A DNA stretch of 64,000 bases from Arthonia radiata (Eukaryota; Ascomycota; Arthoniomycetes; Arthoniales; Arthoniaceae), in assembly GCA_002989075.1 (NCBI GenBank), contig PSQN01000013.1, forward strand, positions 1,460,379-1,524,378. Reading direction: 5' to 3'. Positions within the stretch are counted from its first letter, which is position 1. Each line of letters starts with the position of its first letter. Both the position numbers and the translations under genes were made by a program. Below, in pieces: positions 1-10,174 of this stretch. The notes below the pieces were generated by a model. It was not told where the DNA came from. It ran no database searches and saw only the letters and a program-made list of their open reading frames with translations.

Positions 1-1023
1 TCCCACTCCTCCAACAACGTCAAGCTCGCCGTCGCCGAAACAGCCACCACCCTCATCCAACCGCGCGTCGTCTCCTTCGAAGACCAAGATGCAGCCTTCA
101 AGTACATCCTCGCCGACGCTCAAGCCGCAGACGAAGAATACGTCGCCTCCGCCCGCACGCTCGACTCCATCAACCTGCAAGCTTCTTCCCGCAGCGCAAC
201 CGACGAGGAGAAAATGGACATCTGGGTGCGCATCGCGCGCTGCTATCTCGAAGTCGACGAGCCCACCCAAGCGGGCTCCTACATCAACCGCGCGAAGCAG
301 ATCCTTCATAACGTCAAGAACCCCACACAGCGACTACTCTTTCACTCATGCTCTGCGCGTGTCCTGGACTCGCAGCGAGCTTTCCTAGACGCATCCAACG
401 CCTATCACACTATCTCCTACGAACCAATGGTGGACGACGACGACCGCATGACCTCCCTGCAATCCGCCATGACCTGCGCCATCCTCGCGCCCGCCGGACC
501 CCAGCGCAGCCGCATGCTTGCGAAGCTGTACAAAGACGACCGCGCGAACCAAGCGGAAGAATACGGCATCCTCGAGAAGATCTTCCTCGACCGTATGCTC
601 GAGGCTTCAGAAGTCGAAGCCTTCTCCGCGAAACTGCAAGACCACCAGAAAGCGCGCACCTCCGACGGCAGCACCGTCGTCGAAAAGGCGATGCTCGAGC
701 ACAATCTGCTGGGCGCCAGCCGCATCTACCGGAACATCAAGATCGACCAGCTGGGCGCACTGCTGGGCGTGGATGCGGAGAGGGCGGAGCAATACGCGGC
801 GCAGATGATTCAACAGGGGCGGTTGGCTGGGTACATCGACCAGATCGAGCAGGTCATTTTCTTTCAAGGGATGGGTGGCGGCGCGAGTGAAGGGATGACT
901 GGCGGTCAGGAGTTGAGGCGGTGGGACAGCAATGTGCAGGGATTGGCGGAGGAGGTGGAGAAGGTTACAACGATGATTCAGAGCGAGTTCCCGGAGTTCT
1001 ACGCGGAGAACATGGTGTACTGA
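1..1023 (+). CDS. csnD: COP9 signalosome subunit 4 (CSN4), 5'-truncated by window edge
   Basis: The reading frame is open from base 1 and ends with TGA at 1021-1023, so only the C-terminal 340 residues are present; the start lies outside the window. The stretch KMDIWVRIARCYLEVDEP and the following helical repeats are diagnostic of CSN4. The C-terminal PCI (winged-helix) domain is visible, with IKIDQLGALLGVDAERAEQ and a late IDQIEQVIFF segment. CSN4 is a scaffold subunit of the nuclear COP9 signalosome, which removes NEDD8 from cullin-RING ubiquitin ligases; in aspergilli the complex controls development and light response. No intron interrupts the part seen. The frame looks intact and the identification is secure. 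Confidence 0.93.
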   Translation, partial: SHSSNNVKLAVAETATTLIQPRVVSFEDQDAAFKYILADAQAADEEYVASARTLDSINLQASSRSATDEEKMDIWVRIARCYLEVDEPTQAGSYINRAKQILHNVKNPTQRLLFHSCSARVLDSQRAFLDASNAYHTISYEPMVDDDDRMTSLQSAMTCAILAPAGPQRSRMLAKLYKDDRANQAEEYGILEKIFLDRMLEASEVEAFSAKLQDHQKARTSDGSTVVEKAMLEHNLLGASRIYRNIKIDQLGALLGVDAERAEQYAAQMIQQGRLAGYIDQIEQVIFFQGMGGGASEGMTGGQELRRWDSNVQGLAEEVEKVTTMIQSEFPEFYAENMVY

Positions 1024-2204
1024 GGGCTGAGCACGACGAAAACTGCAATGCATAGCGTGGCGTTGGGCAACAACATCGGGCTTTGAGCCGCAGGTATGTA
1101 GATATGAGATTACTGACGAAACGATGAAAACGACGAGACGACAGTCTTGGTATCTCAGGTTCAACCTCCATTTGTCACAGCAGCTTGTAACCCTCTTCTC
1201 CCTCAAGACTGTCTCAATTCACCGCGTCTGCGAAATGGACTCAGCAAAATCATTCAACAGCACTCACACCAATGCTTTTCCCAGGTCCAGCTTCCCGCAT
1301 CTACTCGCATATGTAAGCTCGCAACCTTCTCGCTCAACGTAACAGACTGCAGCTGCTCTTTCAGCAAAGCACCCAGGAGCGCGTACATGGAAACATGGCA
1401 GTGTCAGACCCTCCCTAATTCAACATCGCCGGCAAGCTGCTAGTTATTCTGGGGGTGTACGATGCATCACGGCTGCTACCATATAGCCAAGCTTCCAACA
1501 AGTATGATACAAACGCCTGCAACCGCTCAAAAAACATTCGCGTGGGCGAACTGATAGAAGATTCACATCATCCGCTCCATCGCGGCTACCCGCCTGCGAC
1601 TAGCCTTTTCAATAGTGTTTTACACCCATGACGTATCAGTGTCGCTGTAAAGCATCTTCTTCGCTGGGTTAGGCTCTAACTGGGCTGAAAGACGTGCATC
1701 TAATTCTAAAAGGGATTGGTACGTGGGCTTGAGGTCGAGTAGACATTGAGCACTGCAGATGCTCGTTGCGAGCGTAGGTCGGATGACAGGCGTAAGTACA
1801 TGAGCAACATGGATTTTGAGGTTGCGGCTGGTAGCCTAGTGGATCCACTCGAATTAACATAGAGTCGTGGACAATGTAGCGAAGAGCAATGAAGAACAGT
1901 CTATATTGGACACCGTAGGACGCGTAGAAAAGAGGCGAGATGGAAGGAGAGCTTCCTGCTTGTGGAAGACGTTCTCACTGCAGAGCCAACCTAATATGAT
2001 GCCGATTCATCATGAACGACGTGCAATGATATATGTGCATCTATACATCAATCCTCTTCATATCATCGACATACCCACCCTCGTGACCTTACATACCCCA
2101 GCCACCCTCATCCAACACCGCTCATACCCCTCCCTCTCCCTCTCCGTACCCCCCAAATACACCTCCCATTCCCTCCACCACCCCCCTCCCCTCATCCCCC
2201 CAAG
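1024..2204. other. Intergenic region, convergent ends of CSN4 and PEX5
   Basis: About 1.2 kb between two gene 3' ends. It holds short open frames in several directions without codon bias or recognisable domains, and a pyrimidine-rich stretch at about 2080-2200. I see no supported gene. Confidence 0.6.
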
Positions 2205-4338
2205 CTAAAACTCAAACTCCCCCCGAAAACTCCACGGATCCATTCCCGGCCCCACTCGCTCCGCCAAATCCCTCCTCTCCATATTATTAAAAACCTTCCT
2301 CAGCGTATCATACAGGTTCGTGCTCGAATTGTGCTTAATCGCCTTCTCGAACGCCTCCTCATCGCTCCCCAACCCAGCTCCATCCGCACTGCTAATCCCA
2401 TTACTGCCCTCCACAATCTCGCGTGCTTTCTCCCGGCCCTCCCGCTCCACCATCTTGTGCATGTCCAGCGCGCCGAGGAGGTGCTGCGCGGCCTCTTGGA
2501 AGCACCCGATGTTGATGCAGCTGACGCCGAGGTTATAGCGCGCGCGCACGAAGTTCGGGTTGAGCTCTAGGGCTTTTTCGTACGCGGTGATGGCTTCTTC
2601 GGAGCGGCCGCTGTTGGCGAGTGTGGCGCCGAGGCGGTTCCAGAGTAAGGGACGCTGGTTGATGCTTTGTTGGCTGTTCAGGGAGCCTGTTTCTGAGGAT
2701 TGGAGGGCCGCGGAGAAGCAGTCGACGGCTTTGTCGTACTCCTCTTTTCCATAGAAGAGGACGCCGAGTCCGACCTGCACGTCTGGGTCCATACTTTGCG
2801 GGTCTGGCGACAGTTGGGCTGCGCGGATGAACTCGTCCGTTACGCGTTGGTGGAGGGCCTCGCCATCGGTGAAACTGATGTCTTCATTTTCGCGGCCTTT
2901 TGGAGGTGGGCCAAATTGTGGGTACTTTGCGCTGAGCCAGCGCTCGAGCGTTTTGTATGCGTTGCGCTCGTAGCCTTCGTTGACATAGGATACTGATAAG
3001 CCCATGAGCGCGTCGAGGTTGGTGGGGTCACGTTGGATGGCGTTTTCGAGCGCGCGGATGGCTGGGAGTTCTTTTTCGTTCTGGGCTTGCGCGGTGCCGA
3101 GTCGGGTCCAGGCTTCGACGTGGTCGGGCTCTTTCTGGACGGCGGCTTCGAAGGCGAGGGCGGCAAGGGAAAGGTTCCCGTGCTCGTCCATGATGCGGAC
3201 GCCCTCCTCGAAGGGGTTGGAAACGTCGGAGAAGATATTGTCGGGTTCGAAGAGGTAGTTGCCCGTTTCAAGGTTGGCGGGCACGTGCGTGTTGAGGTCG
3301 AGGTTGTTCATGTCGAAGTTGGCGAAGTCGTCATAGTCGTCTTTGGTGAAAGCTCTGTTGCGGAGTTCCGGCGTTTCAGCGAGGATCTTCTGCCACGTGG
3401 ACTCGAAGTCGCCGAGGAGGGCTTCGTTGGCGGGAGTGGGGTTGTCGAGGAAGGAGTCGAGGTGGGAGGGGTGGACTGACCTGTCTATGTCTGAGAGCTC
3501 GCGCTCCATGGCTGCTTGGGCTTCGTCGTCGAGGGCTTCTGTCTGGTCGGCGGGTTGAGAGTCGAGTTGTGCGAATTGCGCCTCCCAGTCTGTGTCATCG
3601 AGCTCGACCATCCGGCCTTTGCCCTTGTCTTGCGTTGTGTGTTGCTGTTGGGGCTGCATCTGTGAAAAGCCCATACCGCCGCCATACGGTCGTTGCATGC
3701 CCATGCCCATGCCCATACCCATAGTGTTGCCGTACATAGGGCTATAACCCGTGTTCATGCCGCCCGTTGGTCGCTGGTATGTGCTTCCACTTGCCATGCT
3801 GCCATTCGCTGTCTGTGCTTCGCCGTTCATGCCAGCCTGCTTCATTTGAGCATACCGCTCAAATTCCGTCGGGTCGAAGCCAGCAGGCTTTTGAGGGTTG
3901 TGTAATTGCGGAGCGCCGTCAAATTGGCCAGCCCATTCTGCCTGCGACGGCGTCGAATTCCGCTGTGGGACCTGTGCTGGACCGGTGTGTAATTGCTCGA
4001 ACTCGCGCCGTAACTGGTCTACAGCGAATGGCGATGCGGGGGTCTGCAGACCTGGCATTTGCGCAGACTGATTCGCGAACTCATCCATCATCTGTACCAA
4101 CGTCAGCCATATGAGAGAAGGATAGCCAGACCTCGCAACTCCAAACATGCATGCTCACCTCATTGCCTTGAGGGCCTGGTATTGCTCCGCTACGGAACCC
4201 TTCCTGCATGCCACCCGGGCCTCGTCCCACCAATCGGTCTCTTTGTAAGCTCTTGTCATCTTGTACATGCTTCGAGAATTGATTTAGAGGATTGGCGCCG
4301 GTCGAACAAGAAGCATCGCCGCCACCTAAGAATGACAT
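2205..4338 (-). CDS. pex5: Peroxisomal targeting signal 1 receptor PEX5
   Basis: Cytosolic shuttling receptor that binds C-terminal SKL-type signals and delivers cargo to the peroxisome membrane. Proposed model: exons 4338-4159 and 4091-2205, with a 67-nt intron (gtgagc...acag), giving about 688 residues. The first exon starts MSFLGGGDASCSTGANPL and carries the conserved N-terminal cysteine (Cys11) used for export-linked ubiquitination, followed by KHVQDDKSLQRDRLVGRG. WxxxF-type motifs (WAGQF, WEAQF), which bind PEX14/PEX13 in this family, lie in the N-terminal half. The C-terminal half holds TPR repeats (for example AWTRLGTAQAQNEKE and LWNRLGATLANSGRSEEAI) and ends WSFRGEFEF. An ATG at 4148 opens an unspliced frame, but that would lose the conserved N-terminus, so the spliced start is preferred. 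Confidence 0.93.
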
Positions 4339-4815
4339 GGCTGGAAAGCGAACCTAAAGGGCTTTGCAATACGCGTGACTGTTGTGGGATAACTCGGATT
4401 GTCTAGTGGAGTATTATGCTGCCAGTATCGTAGCCTACTCAAGAATTGCTGTAAACTGTACGTTGAAGAAGGAAAACGGCCACGTCGAGTGCTTGCTCAT
4501 TCTATGTTGACTCGGTAGTAAGCGGAGGTAAGAATGCCGAGGTTCAGCACGTCACGAATAGGTGAGGCTCAGGAGTATGCATGCATACGGATCTTTACAT
4601 ACATGAGTGTGATTTTGTGCTCGATACGGAGGAGGGATGATCATCACCGTCGTGTGATTCAAATTGATTATATGCCGAGAACATGGCGGCGAACGTAACT
4701 ATACATAGCTAGATGCTCTACCCAGCCCAAGCCCTCACCGTCAACCCAGCGCCATGCAGAACCCACGTACATAATACAATGGCGAATGAACGGATTCTAT
4801 CAGCTTTTCGGTCAT
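4339..4815. other. PEX5 upstream region
   Basis: About 480 bases between the PEX5 start and the 3' end of the RRM gene. It should contain the PEX5 promoter. I see no ORF or motif I would defend. Confidence 0.5.
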
Positions 4816-5953
4816 CTATGAGCCCGAGCGTAGCGGCGTGCGGTCCGTCGACTTTGAATGCGTGTAGTCGACCCTCAGCGTACGGCCATAAAACTCCTTC
4901 GACTTCAGGTAATCCGCAGCTTTCGTCGCGCTGTCGACGTCCAAAAAGTCGGCATGCGCATATCCTCGCGGCTGTCCCGTACGCCTGTCGATGGCGACTC
5001 TCACATCAGTGACGTTCTTGATTTGTCGGAAGAGGTCGTTCAAGTCCTTGTCGCTCATCTCGTAAGACATGTTGCCGATGTATAGTGTTTTTGATGGGGA
5101 ATGACGGAAGCCATCAGTACTCTTCGGCGCAGAGCGAGGGCCTGAGGCGATTGCAAATTGGACTGCCATGCGGCGACCCTCAAAGATCTGCTGATCGAGA
5201 GCTTCCATGGCGGCAGAGGCTTGCTCTTTATTGGCCATCTCAATGTAGCCGAACCTGTAAGCTACGTTAAAACCATCAGATACTTCGCGATCGGCTTCAT
5301 CATACCCTTTGCTTAAACCTCTGCCATCATAGACAATCTTTGCATTCTTTACCTCACCGAATCGGGAGAACTCTTCTCTTAACGCATTCTGTGACACCTC
5401 AAAATACAAGTTGCCGATGTACAGGTTATTCGACGGCTCTGCTTTCTCCTTGATACCCTCAGCACGGATCGGTGTGCTCTGCGAGCTCGAAGCGGGAGAC
5501 CGTGAAGGAATGGATGCGGCTGCATCTTGCGCAAAATCTGGCACTGTATCTTGTGCGCTTGACGCGGTTTCTCGTGCCGTATGGCTGGTACTCTCGGCGG
5601 TCTGTGAGGCCTCCGAAGCTGCTTCGCCGGCGAACGCTCTTGTGGCTTCTGCGGTGCCTTTCAATGATTCCTTCGCTTGCGACGCAGCATTAGTTGCTGA
5701 CTCGGCGACATTGCTTGCAGCTTCTTCAGGCTCGGTGGCGTATGTGCGAAACGCGGAGAGGAACGATGAAGTCGGCTGAGTTTTCCATGATGTCGTTCTG
5801 AGACTCGAGTGAACAGCACGCGCGCGGACTGCTTGTGGACGGACGACTGGTCTGATGGCAAGGGAGGACGCAGCAATTGCTGCTTGTCGTATACTGTGCC
5901 TGTGCAATGTTTAGCTGAGGTCCACAAATTCCTGAGTATAGATATACACACAT
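4816..5953 (-). CDS. Mitochondrial two-RRM RNA-binding protein
   Basis: Two RRM domains follow an Arg/Ser/Ala-rich presequence ending RTYATEPEE, which resembles fungal mitochondrial cleavage regions. RRM1 begins NLYIGNLYFEVSQNALREE and RRM2 begins TLYIGNMSYEMSDKDLNDL. A 51-nt intron (5255-5305, gtatga...acag) must be removed from RRM1 to restore the RNP1 motif KGFGYIEM. It is in frame and stop-free, so retention would insert 17 residues into RNP1. The uninterrupted frame upstream begins only with TTG and is closed by TAA. I therefore propose a 4-nt first exon (ATGT, 5953-5950), an intron ending gacaagcag, then exons 5879-5306 and 5254-4816. This gives about 338 residues starting MSIAASSLAIRP. 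The 4-nt exon is inference; the RRM identification is secure. Confidence 0.82.
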
Positions 5954-6240
5954 GATGAGCTGTTGTGATCAGTTGCCTGGAATGAATGCGAACTGAGAAG
6001 CGAAAGGAGATGATTGCATTGGGTGATTGGTTCCAAAAAATTCGGGCGATCCGTCATGTGAGAGAAAATTACTTGAAATGGATATTTACGATCTAAAATG
6101 CGCTCACATGTTGTCGAGGCCTGTCTCATTCCTTCTCATGTTTCAATCTCTCCAAACGAACGCCCACTTGCAACGGCTGTTGGACCCATACGTCTTCTGA
6201 GTATTGTAGTAAACATCCAAGAGATCACTAGTTGCATCCA
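5954..6240. other. Intergenic region upstream of RRM gene
   Basis: Under 300 bases with no supported gene; presumably the promoter of the RRM gene. Confidence 0.4.
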
Positions 6241-6900
6241 TCATGGAGCTGCCAGCAAAGCATTATTCATCTCTTCCTCTAGTCCTGTGCTACATCCCCC
6301 CCACCTGCTTTCCACCGCCTCCGCATCAACCACCCACTTCACCTTTCTTACCGCCCACTCCCCGAGCGAATTTCCGCGAAGCGCACATAACCACGTATTA
6401 TCCATCCACGCCTCTGCAGTCACATGCACGCGCCCTACCGGCGTATCGCTCATCACCACTTTCATCTTATGCTCTTTCCATCCATGCAGGACCACGTCCA
6501 GCGTCTTCCCGCCTCCCTTCAGCACCAGCACCTCTCTCCGAGCCCCAGATTCCCCAACGACCGTGGCACCTTCGCATCTTTTATTACTTTTCATTTGTTA
6601 ATATATAATTTAGTGAACATACCGCCCTCCTCCTTCACCTCCAGCGTGCTCGCCCACGCCCCAGCCGGCTGTTCTTTATGAAACGCCGACACAATCAGCT
6701 TTCACGCCCCCCTTGCGCCGTCAAGAAATTGACAGATAGTGCACGAAGACTGCGTGCGCTCAACGCCCTGGTTTCAGCACACCCGGGATATGGACGTGCT
6801 CGCCGGCCTCTTCTGCGCCAAAGTGGCGGCGGTGCGCAGGGTCGAAGACGATCCAATTGGGATCGTTAGAACCGCGCGCGTGGTTTTTGGAGAGCGTCTG
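6241..6900 (-). CDS. Candidate spliced gene fragment of unknown function
   Basis: Three blocks on the minus strand join in frame if two introns are assumed. Block a ends at 6781 (contains NDPNWIVFDPAHRRHFG). Block b is 6698-6623 (LIVSAFHKEQPAGAWAS). Block c is 6569-6241 (contains VLHGWKEHKMKVVMSDTP) and ends in a stop. Donors are gtgctg and gtatgt, acceptors gtgaaag and gcgaag, and phases agree (0, then 1). Codon use and composition look protein-like. I recognise no family. No ATG is visible in the frame of block a, and repeats begin just upstream, so the 5' end may be lost or lie in another exon. It could be a remnant. Confidence 0.35.
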
Positions 6901-6959
6901 CCGGTCGTGTCTGGCTGGTAGCAGCGACCGGTAGCAGCAGACAGGAGTATGCGCACGCC

Positions 6960-7370
6960 AATCCCCAGACGGTTCCTACCTGTCTGCGGACCAAGCTGCC
7001 GCCCTCAGTAGCAGCGGTCGCTACTATACGTTCGCAAACCACCGAACGATTCCTACCTGCTTGCGGATTAATCTGTCGTAGTTGGCAAACGGTCGTAGAC
7101 GTATTTGAAGTGCCCGACGTTTTTCCCCACGCCTGCTGGGTGTCGCATCGCATGGAAGCAGTGAACACGTGGAAGTGGCATCTTTATCTCGGAACCATGG
7201 CGTTGGAAGACAACGCTTTGCGACAATGTAGCGAAGCACCAGACGCTATTCCTTATACTTAGTAGGTTTCGGATCGATACAAGCAGTACGACACGACGAA
7301 GGACCGACTCTACCCCCGAACCGGGGCTTTGGAAGAGGATCCTTTGCGACAGTTTAGCGCGTGATCTGAA
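6960..7370. repeat. Degenerate short direct repeats
   Basis: Imperfect repeats in non-coding DNA. The segment around 6970-7003 (acggttcctacctgtctgcg) recurs about 74 bp later (acgattcctacctgcttgcg). A second pair lies near 7200-7236 and 7322-7357 (tggaaga...ctttgcgaca...tagcg), about 122 bp apart. These may be remnants of a satellite or of an old insertion; no coding capacity is evident. Confidence 0.4.
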
Positions 7371-7786
7371 TCAAGGGTGAGGTTTTGTGATAGGAGTGAA
7401 AGTCGAAGGGGCCGAGTGGGACGTTTGAGGTTCGGCATGAGACAAGCGATGCGATGCGATGATGACGGGGAAGGGCCGTTCCGAGGACCGTCTGATGCTG
7501 CTGTGAGTGTGGACGTGTAGGTAGCCTGAACAGCGGAGGATCACATATTCAGAGTAAGCTGTACCTTTTGTATGTGTCTTGAATGATTCCTGACTGTGCA
7601 GTGCATACAAAGGCTATCCTCGTATCTGCAGTCTCTCAGTCCATACTCCAAACGACAGATTTCACTCTCGATCTTGAATCCCAAAACGCCAATGCTCAAT
7701 GCCCACAATCATAACACATAACTCATTACTCCCCCAAACCTGCTCTTTCCCACATTTTCTTCCCTATATCCAAATGTTCCCACCGC
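7371..7786. other. Intergenic region
   Basis: About 400 bases downstream of the PARRxF-repeat gene. It contains a short GCGAT repeat (agcgatgcgatgcgatgatg near 7445). No gene seen. Confidence 0.4.
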
Positions 7787-10174
7787 TCACCCACCCCAAC
7801 TCCCCTTCCGTCCCGGCAACCCCCACGCCCGATGCGGATTCAATTTATTCCGATCCTCACCCCCCTCATCCGCAACACCCATCTGCTTTCCCCATTCCCT
7901 CACATATATCCTCAACGCCCGCCATCGCGCACACATCTCCTCTTTCACCGGCTCCTGCACGTCCGCCATCTCGTCGTCGCTGTGCTGCTTTCCAGCCGGC
8001 ACCGGAACGTCCACCTCATGCTCACCCAACCGCAGATACCCCCGTTGCTCAGCGAGCTTATCATCCTTCCTCAGTTCGTCCACGGGCACGCCCGAGATCT
8101 TAGCGAGCTCGTCGTCGAACTTCGTCGCTAGCGCTGGGAAGCCGAGGGAGAGGTAGTTGTACACTTGCGTTACGAAACTGTCGGGGAACTCGTTCTCCAG
8201 TATCGCGTCCTGCTGCGTCGTGGTATGCGTGATACTGACGCTGACGCCGCTACCTCCGCTGACGCTGGCGCCGCTGTTGCTGACTGGAGGCGTGGGCGGG
8301 GCGCCGCGTTTGCCCGCGACGGACGTGCCGGCGGCGGTGCCTGCGTTGAGGGATTGGAATGGATCGCCTTTCTCCGACACTGGCGAGCGCTGAGGCGTCA
8401 CGAGTCCCAGTGGCGCGCTCGTGAGTCTTTGATCACCTGCTGTGCAATGGCCGCCCCATAGTCCTGCGCAGGAACCAGATTTGTTGCTGCCCTGGCTTGC
8501 TACACTTGCCTTTCTATCCGCGTTCGCCCAAAGACCGTCGGATTGCGCGTTGAGGTAGCACATGCTGTTCTTCAGGAACTCGCTACCTTGTGTCACGTCG
8601 AAGCGTGCGTGTTCTGGTGAGGGGCAACGTGGGAAATCAATGTCTCCGCCGAGCATAGGCGGGGAGGCGGCTTTGCGCTGTTGCTTAAGGTCTGGGTCCC
8701 GCTGGTAGCCGCCGATGAGATTGTTGGGTCGTGGCCCCTGTTGATTCTTTTGTGCGGGCTTGTTGTTGGACAACCAGGCGTCCTGCGCGGCCTCGCCGTC
8801 AAACTCGACGTTGAACGTCCCCGTGCGTCTGCGGCCGGGGAGATCCCGCTGGGTAGTGGGCATCTCGCCGAGCTCCTCACCGCGCGTGCGCAGGGCTTCA
8901 AGAGCGGCTTGGTCGTCATCGCTATCTCTGTGATAGGCTCTTGCAGCGGGGCGTTTGCTGGACTTTCGGCTGGGCTGGGGTGATGGTTCCGAGGAGCCTT
9001 CGGAGTCGACGTAGTGCATGATAGGTTCGTGTGCGTCTGGTGTAGGGAAGACGGCTGCTTCTTGGTCGCGAAGCTGTTTCTCAGCGGCGCGGGCGGCGAG
9101 CGCAAGGAGGTAGCCAGAGAAGCGGTCGTCGACGGATTCACGCATACGCGTGGCATCCTTGTAGCCTTCGTCATTGGAGGACAGAGAGGAGGATCGGGGT
9201 GAGTAGCTTGCGGTGGGGGAGGATTCTGAGGACTCGATGGCTTCGAGGTCGGGGACTTTGAAAGAGTGTGTTCGTGTGTTGGCGCGGGTGGTGTAGTGAG
9301 GGTGCATGGAGCCTTGACGATTTGGATTGGGCTTCATCTGTTGTGCGTAGGGTACATGATTTGTGGATACTGCCGGTGTTTTGTTGGGAGGAGCGAGAGG
9401 ATTGGCGGGCAGTCTCAGAGTCTTGAATGATTCACTGTGAGTGCCATTGGTCTTGTCTTCTGCGCGCACAGCCGGCAAGCTGTCTCCGGTTTTGCGCGAT
9501 CTCGAAGCCGTCTCCAACATCTCGACCTTGAAACGCCTTTTGGGCTTCGGCGAAGGCTCACTAGACTGATCGGGAGCCTGCTCCTTCTGCGGTGATGGCT
9601 CCCCCCGATTACTGCGGGTTGACGTCGACACCACCTGAGGCGCGAATCTGCGGCGTGCCGGCGAGCTTGATGGGGATACCTTTGCTGGTGTTGGACGGGG
9701 TGAGGTGGAGGCTGGCTCGGCAGCATCACTCCTGTGACTTCGAGATTTGGTGCTCACAACTTCGGGAGCAAAGCGCCGTCGCGCTGGCGAAGACTTTAGA
9801 TCTGACACTTGGGTGTTGCTTACATCTGGCTGTGTAGTCTCGTTCTTATTCGTCCTTCTTGACGTTTCGACAGGTTGTGCATTGAATTTCCGTCTTGCTG
9901 GAGGTAGCTGGCCATTCGCTTGAAAACCTCTTTCATTGCGTAGCGGCGCGAGCGTGTCATCCTTCGCATTCCCGACGGTTCTCGCGTGTATTTCTTGCGT
10001 CTCTTGAGTAGGCCCAGCCTTCAATCTTTTTGAGTCGTGTGCCATGATAGGCACTATATTATGTGTGCTTGTTCGTTCCCCCGCTTCTTCCCTACTCTTC
10101 GAATTCGAGCAACAAGAGGTGGTGTCAACTGTCTCCGACTGGAAGCGACGTCCGTTTGAGAGGGAAGAAGCCAT
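7787..10174 (-). CDS. Large disordered fungal protein with PARRxF motif repeats
   Basis: A single open frame of 795 residues from ATG at 10174. The first two thirds are rich in Ser, Pro, Arg and Lys and appear disordered. A short motif recurs about four times in the N-terminal third: PARRKFNAQPVETSRR, PARRRFAPEVVSTKSR, PARRRFAPQVVSTSTR and KRRFKVEMLETASRSR. The C-terminal third holds the most protein-like block, LENEFPDSFVTQVYNYLSLG followed by GFPALATKFDDELAKISGVP and ALRIYVREWGKQ. I recognise this as a type of conserved, uncharacterised ascomycete protein and assign no function. The basic repeats could be docking or phosphorylation motifs, which is inference. A second ATG (MAHDSKRLK, residue 44) is an alternative start. 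Confidence 0.75.
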   Translation of the reverse strand: MASSLSNGRRFQSETVDTTSCCSNSKSREEAGERTSTHNIVPIMAHDSKRLKAGPTQETQEIHARTVGNAKDDTLAPLRNERGFQANGQLPPARRKFNAQPVETSRRTNKNETTQPDVSNTQVSDLKSSPARRRFAPEVVSTKSRSHRSDAAEPASTSPRPTPAKVSPSSSPARRRFAPQVVSTSTRSNRGEPSPQKEQAPDQSSEPSPKPKRRFKVEMLETASRSRKTGDSLPAVRAEDKTNGTHSESFKTLRLPANPLAPPNKTPAVSTNHVPYAQQMKPNPNRQGSMHPHYTTRANTRTHSFKVPDLEAIESSESSPTASYSPRSSSLSSNDEGYKDATRMRESVDDRFSGYLLALAARAAEKQLRDQEAAVFPTPDAHEPIMHYVDSEGSSEPSPQPSRKSSKRPAARAYHRDSDDDQAALEALRTRGEELGEMPTTQRDLPGRRRTGTFNVEFDGEAAQDAWLSNNKPAQKNQQGPRPNNLIGGYQRDPDLKQQRKAASPPMLGGDIDFPRCPSPEHARFDVTQGSEFLKNSMCYLNAQSDGLWANADRKASVASQGSNKSGSCAGLWGGHCTAGDQRLTSAPLGLVTPQRSPVSEKGDPFQSLNAGTAAGTSVAGKRGAPPTPPVSNSGASVSGGSGVSVSITHTTTQQDAILENEFPDSFVTQVYNYLSLGFPALATKFDDELAKISGVPVDELRKDDKLAEQRGYLRLGEHEVDVPVPAGKQHSDDEMADVQEPVKEEMCARWRALRIYVREWGKQMGVADEGGEDRNKLNPHRAWGLPGRKGSWGG

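Noticed and set aside
2205-4148. PEX5 start at the ATG at 4148
   Set aside because: It would translate intron sequence and lose the conserved N-terminus with Cys11; the spliced exon 4338-4159 restores both.
4816-5907. RRM protein starting at the TTG at 5907
   Set aside because: Not a normal fungal start and closed upstream by TAA; a spliced first exon explains the presequence better.
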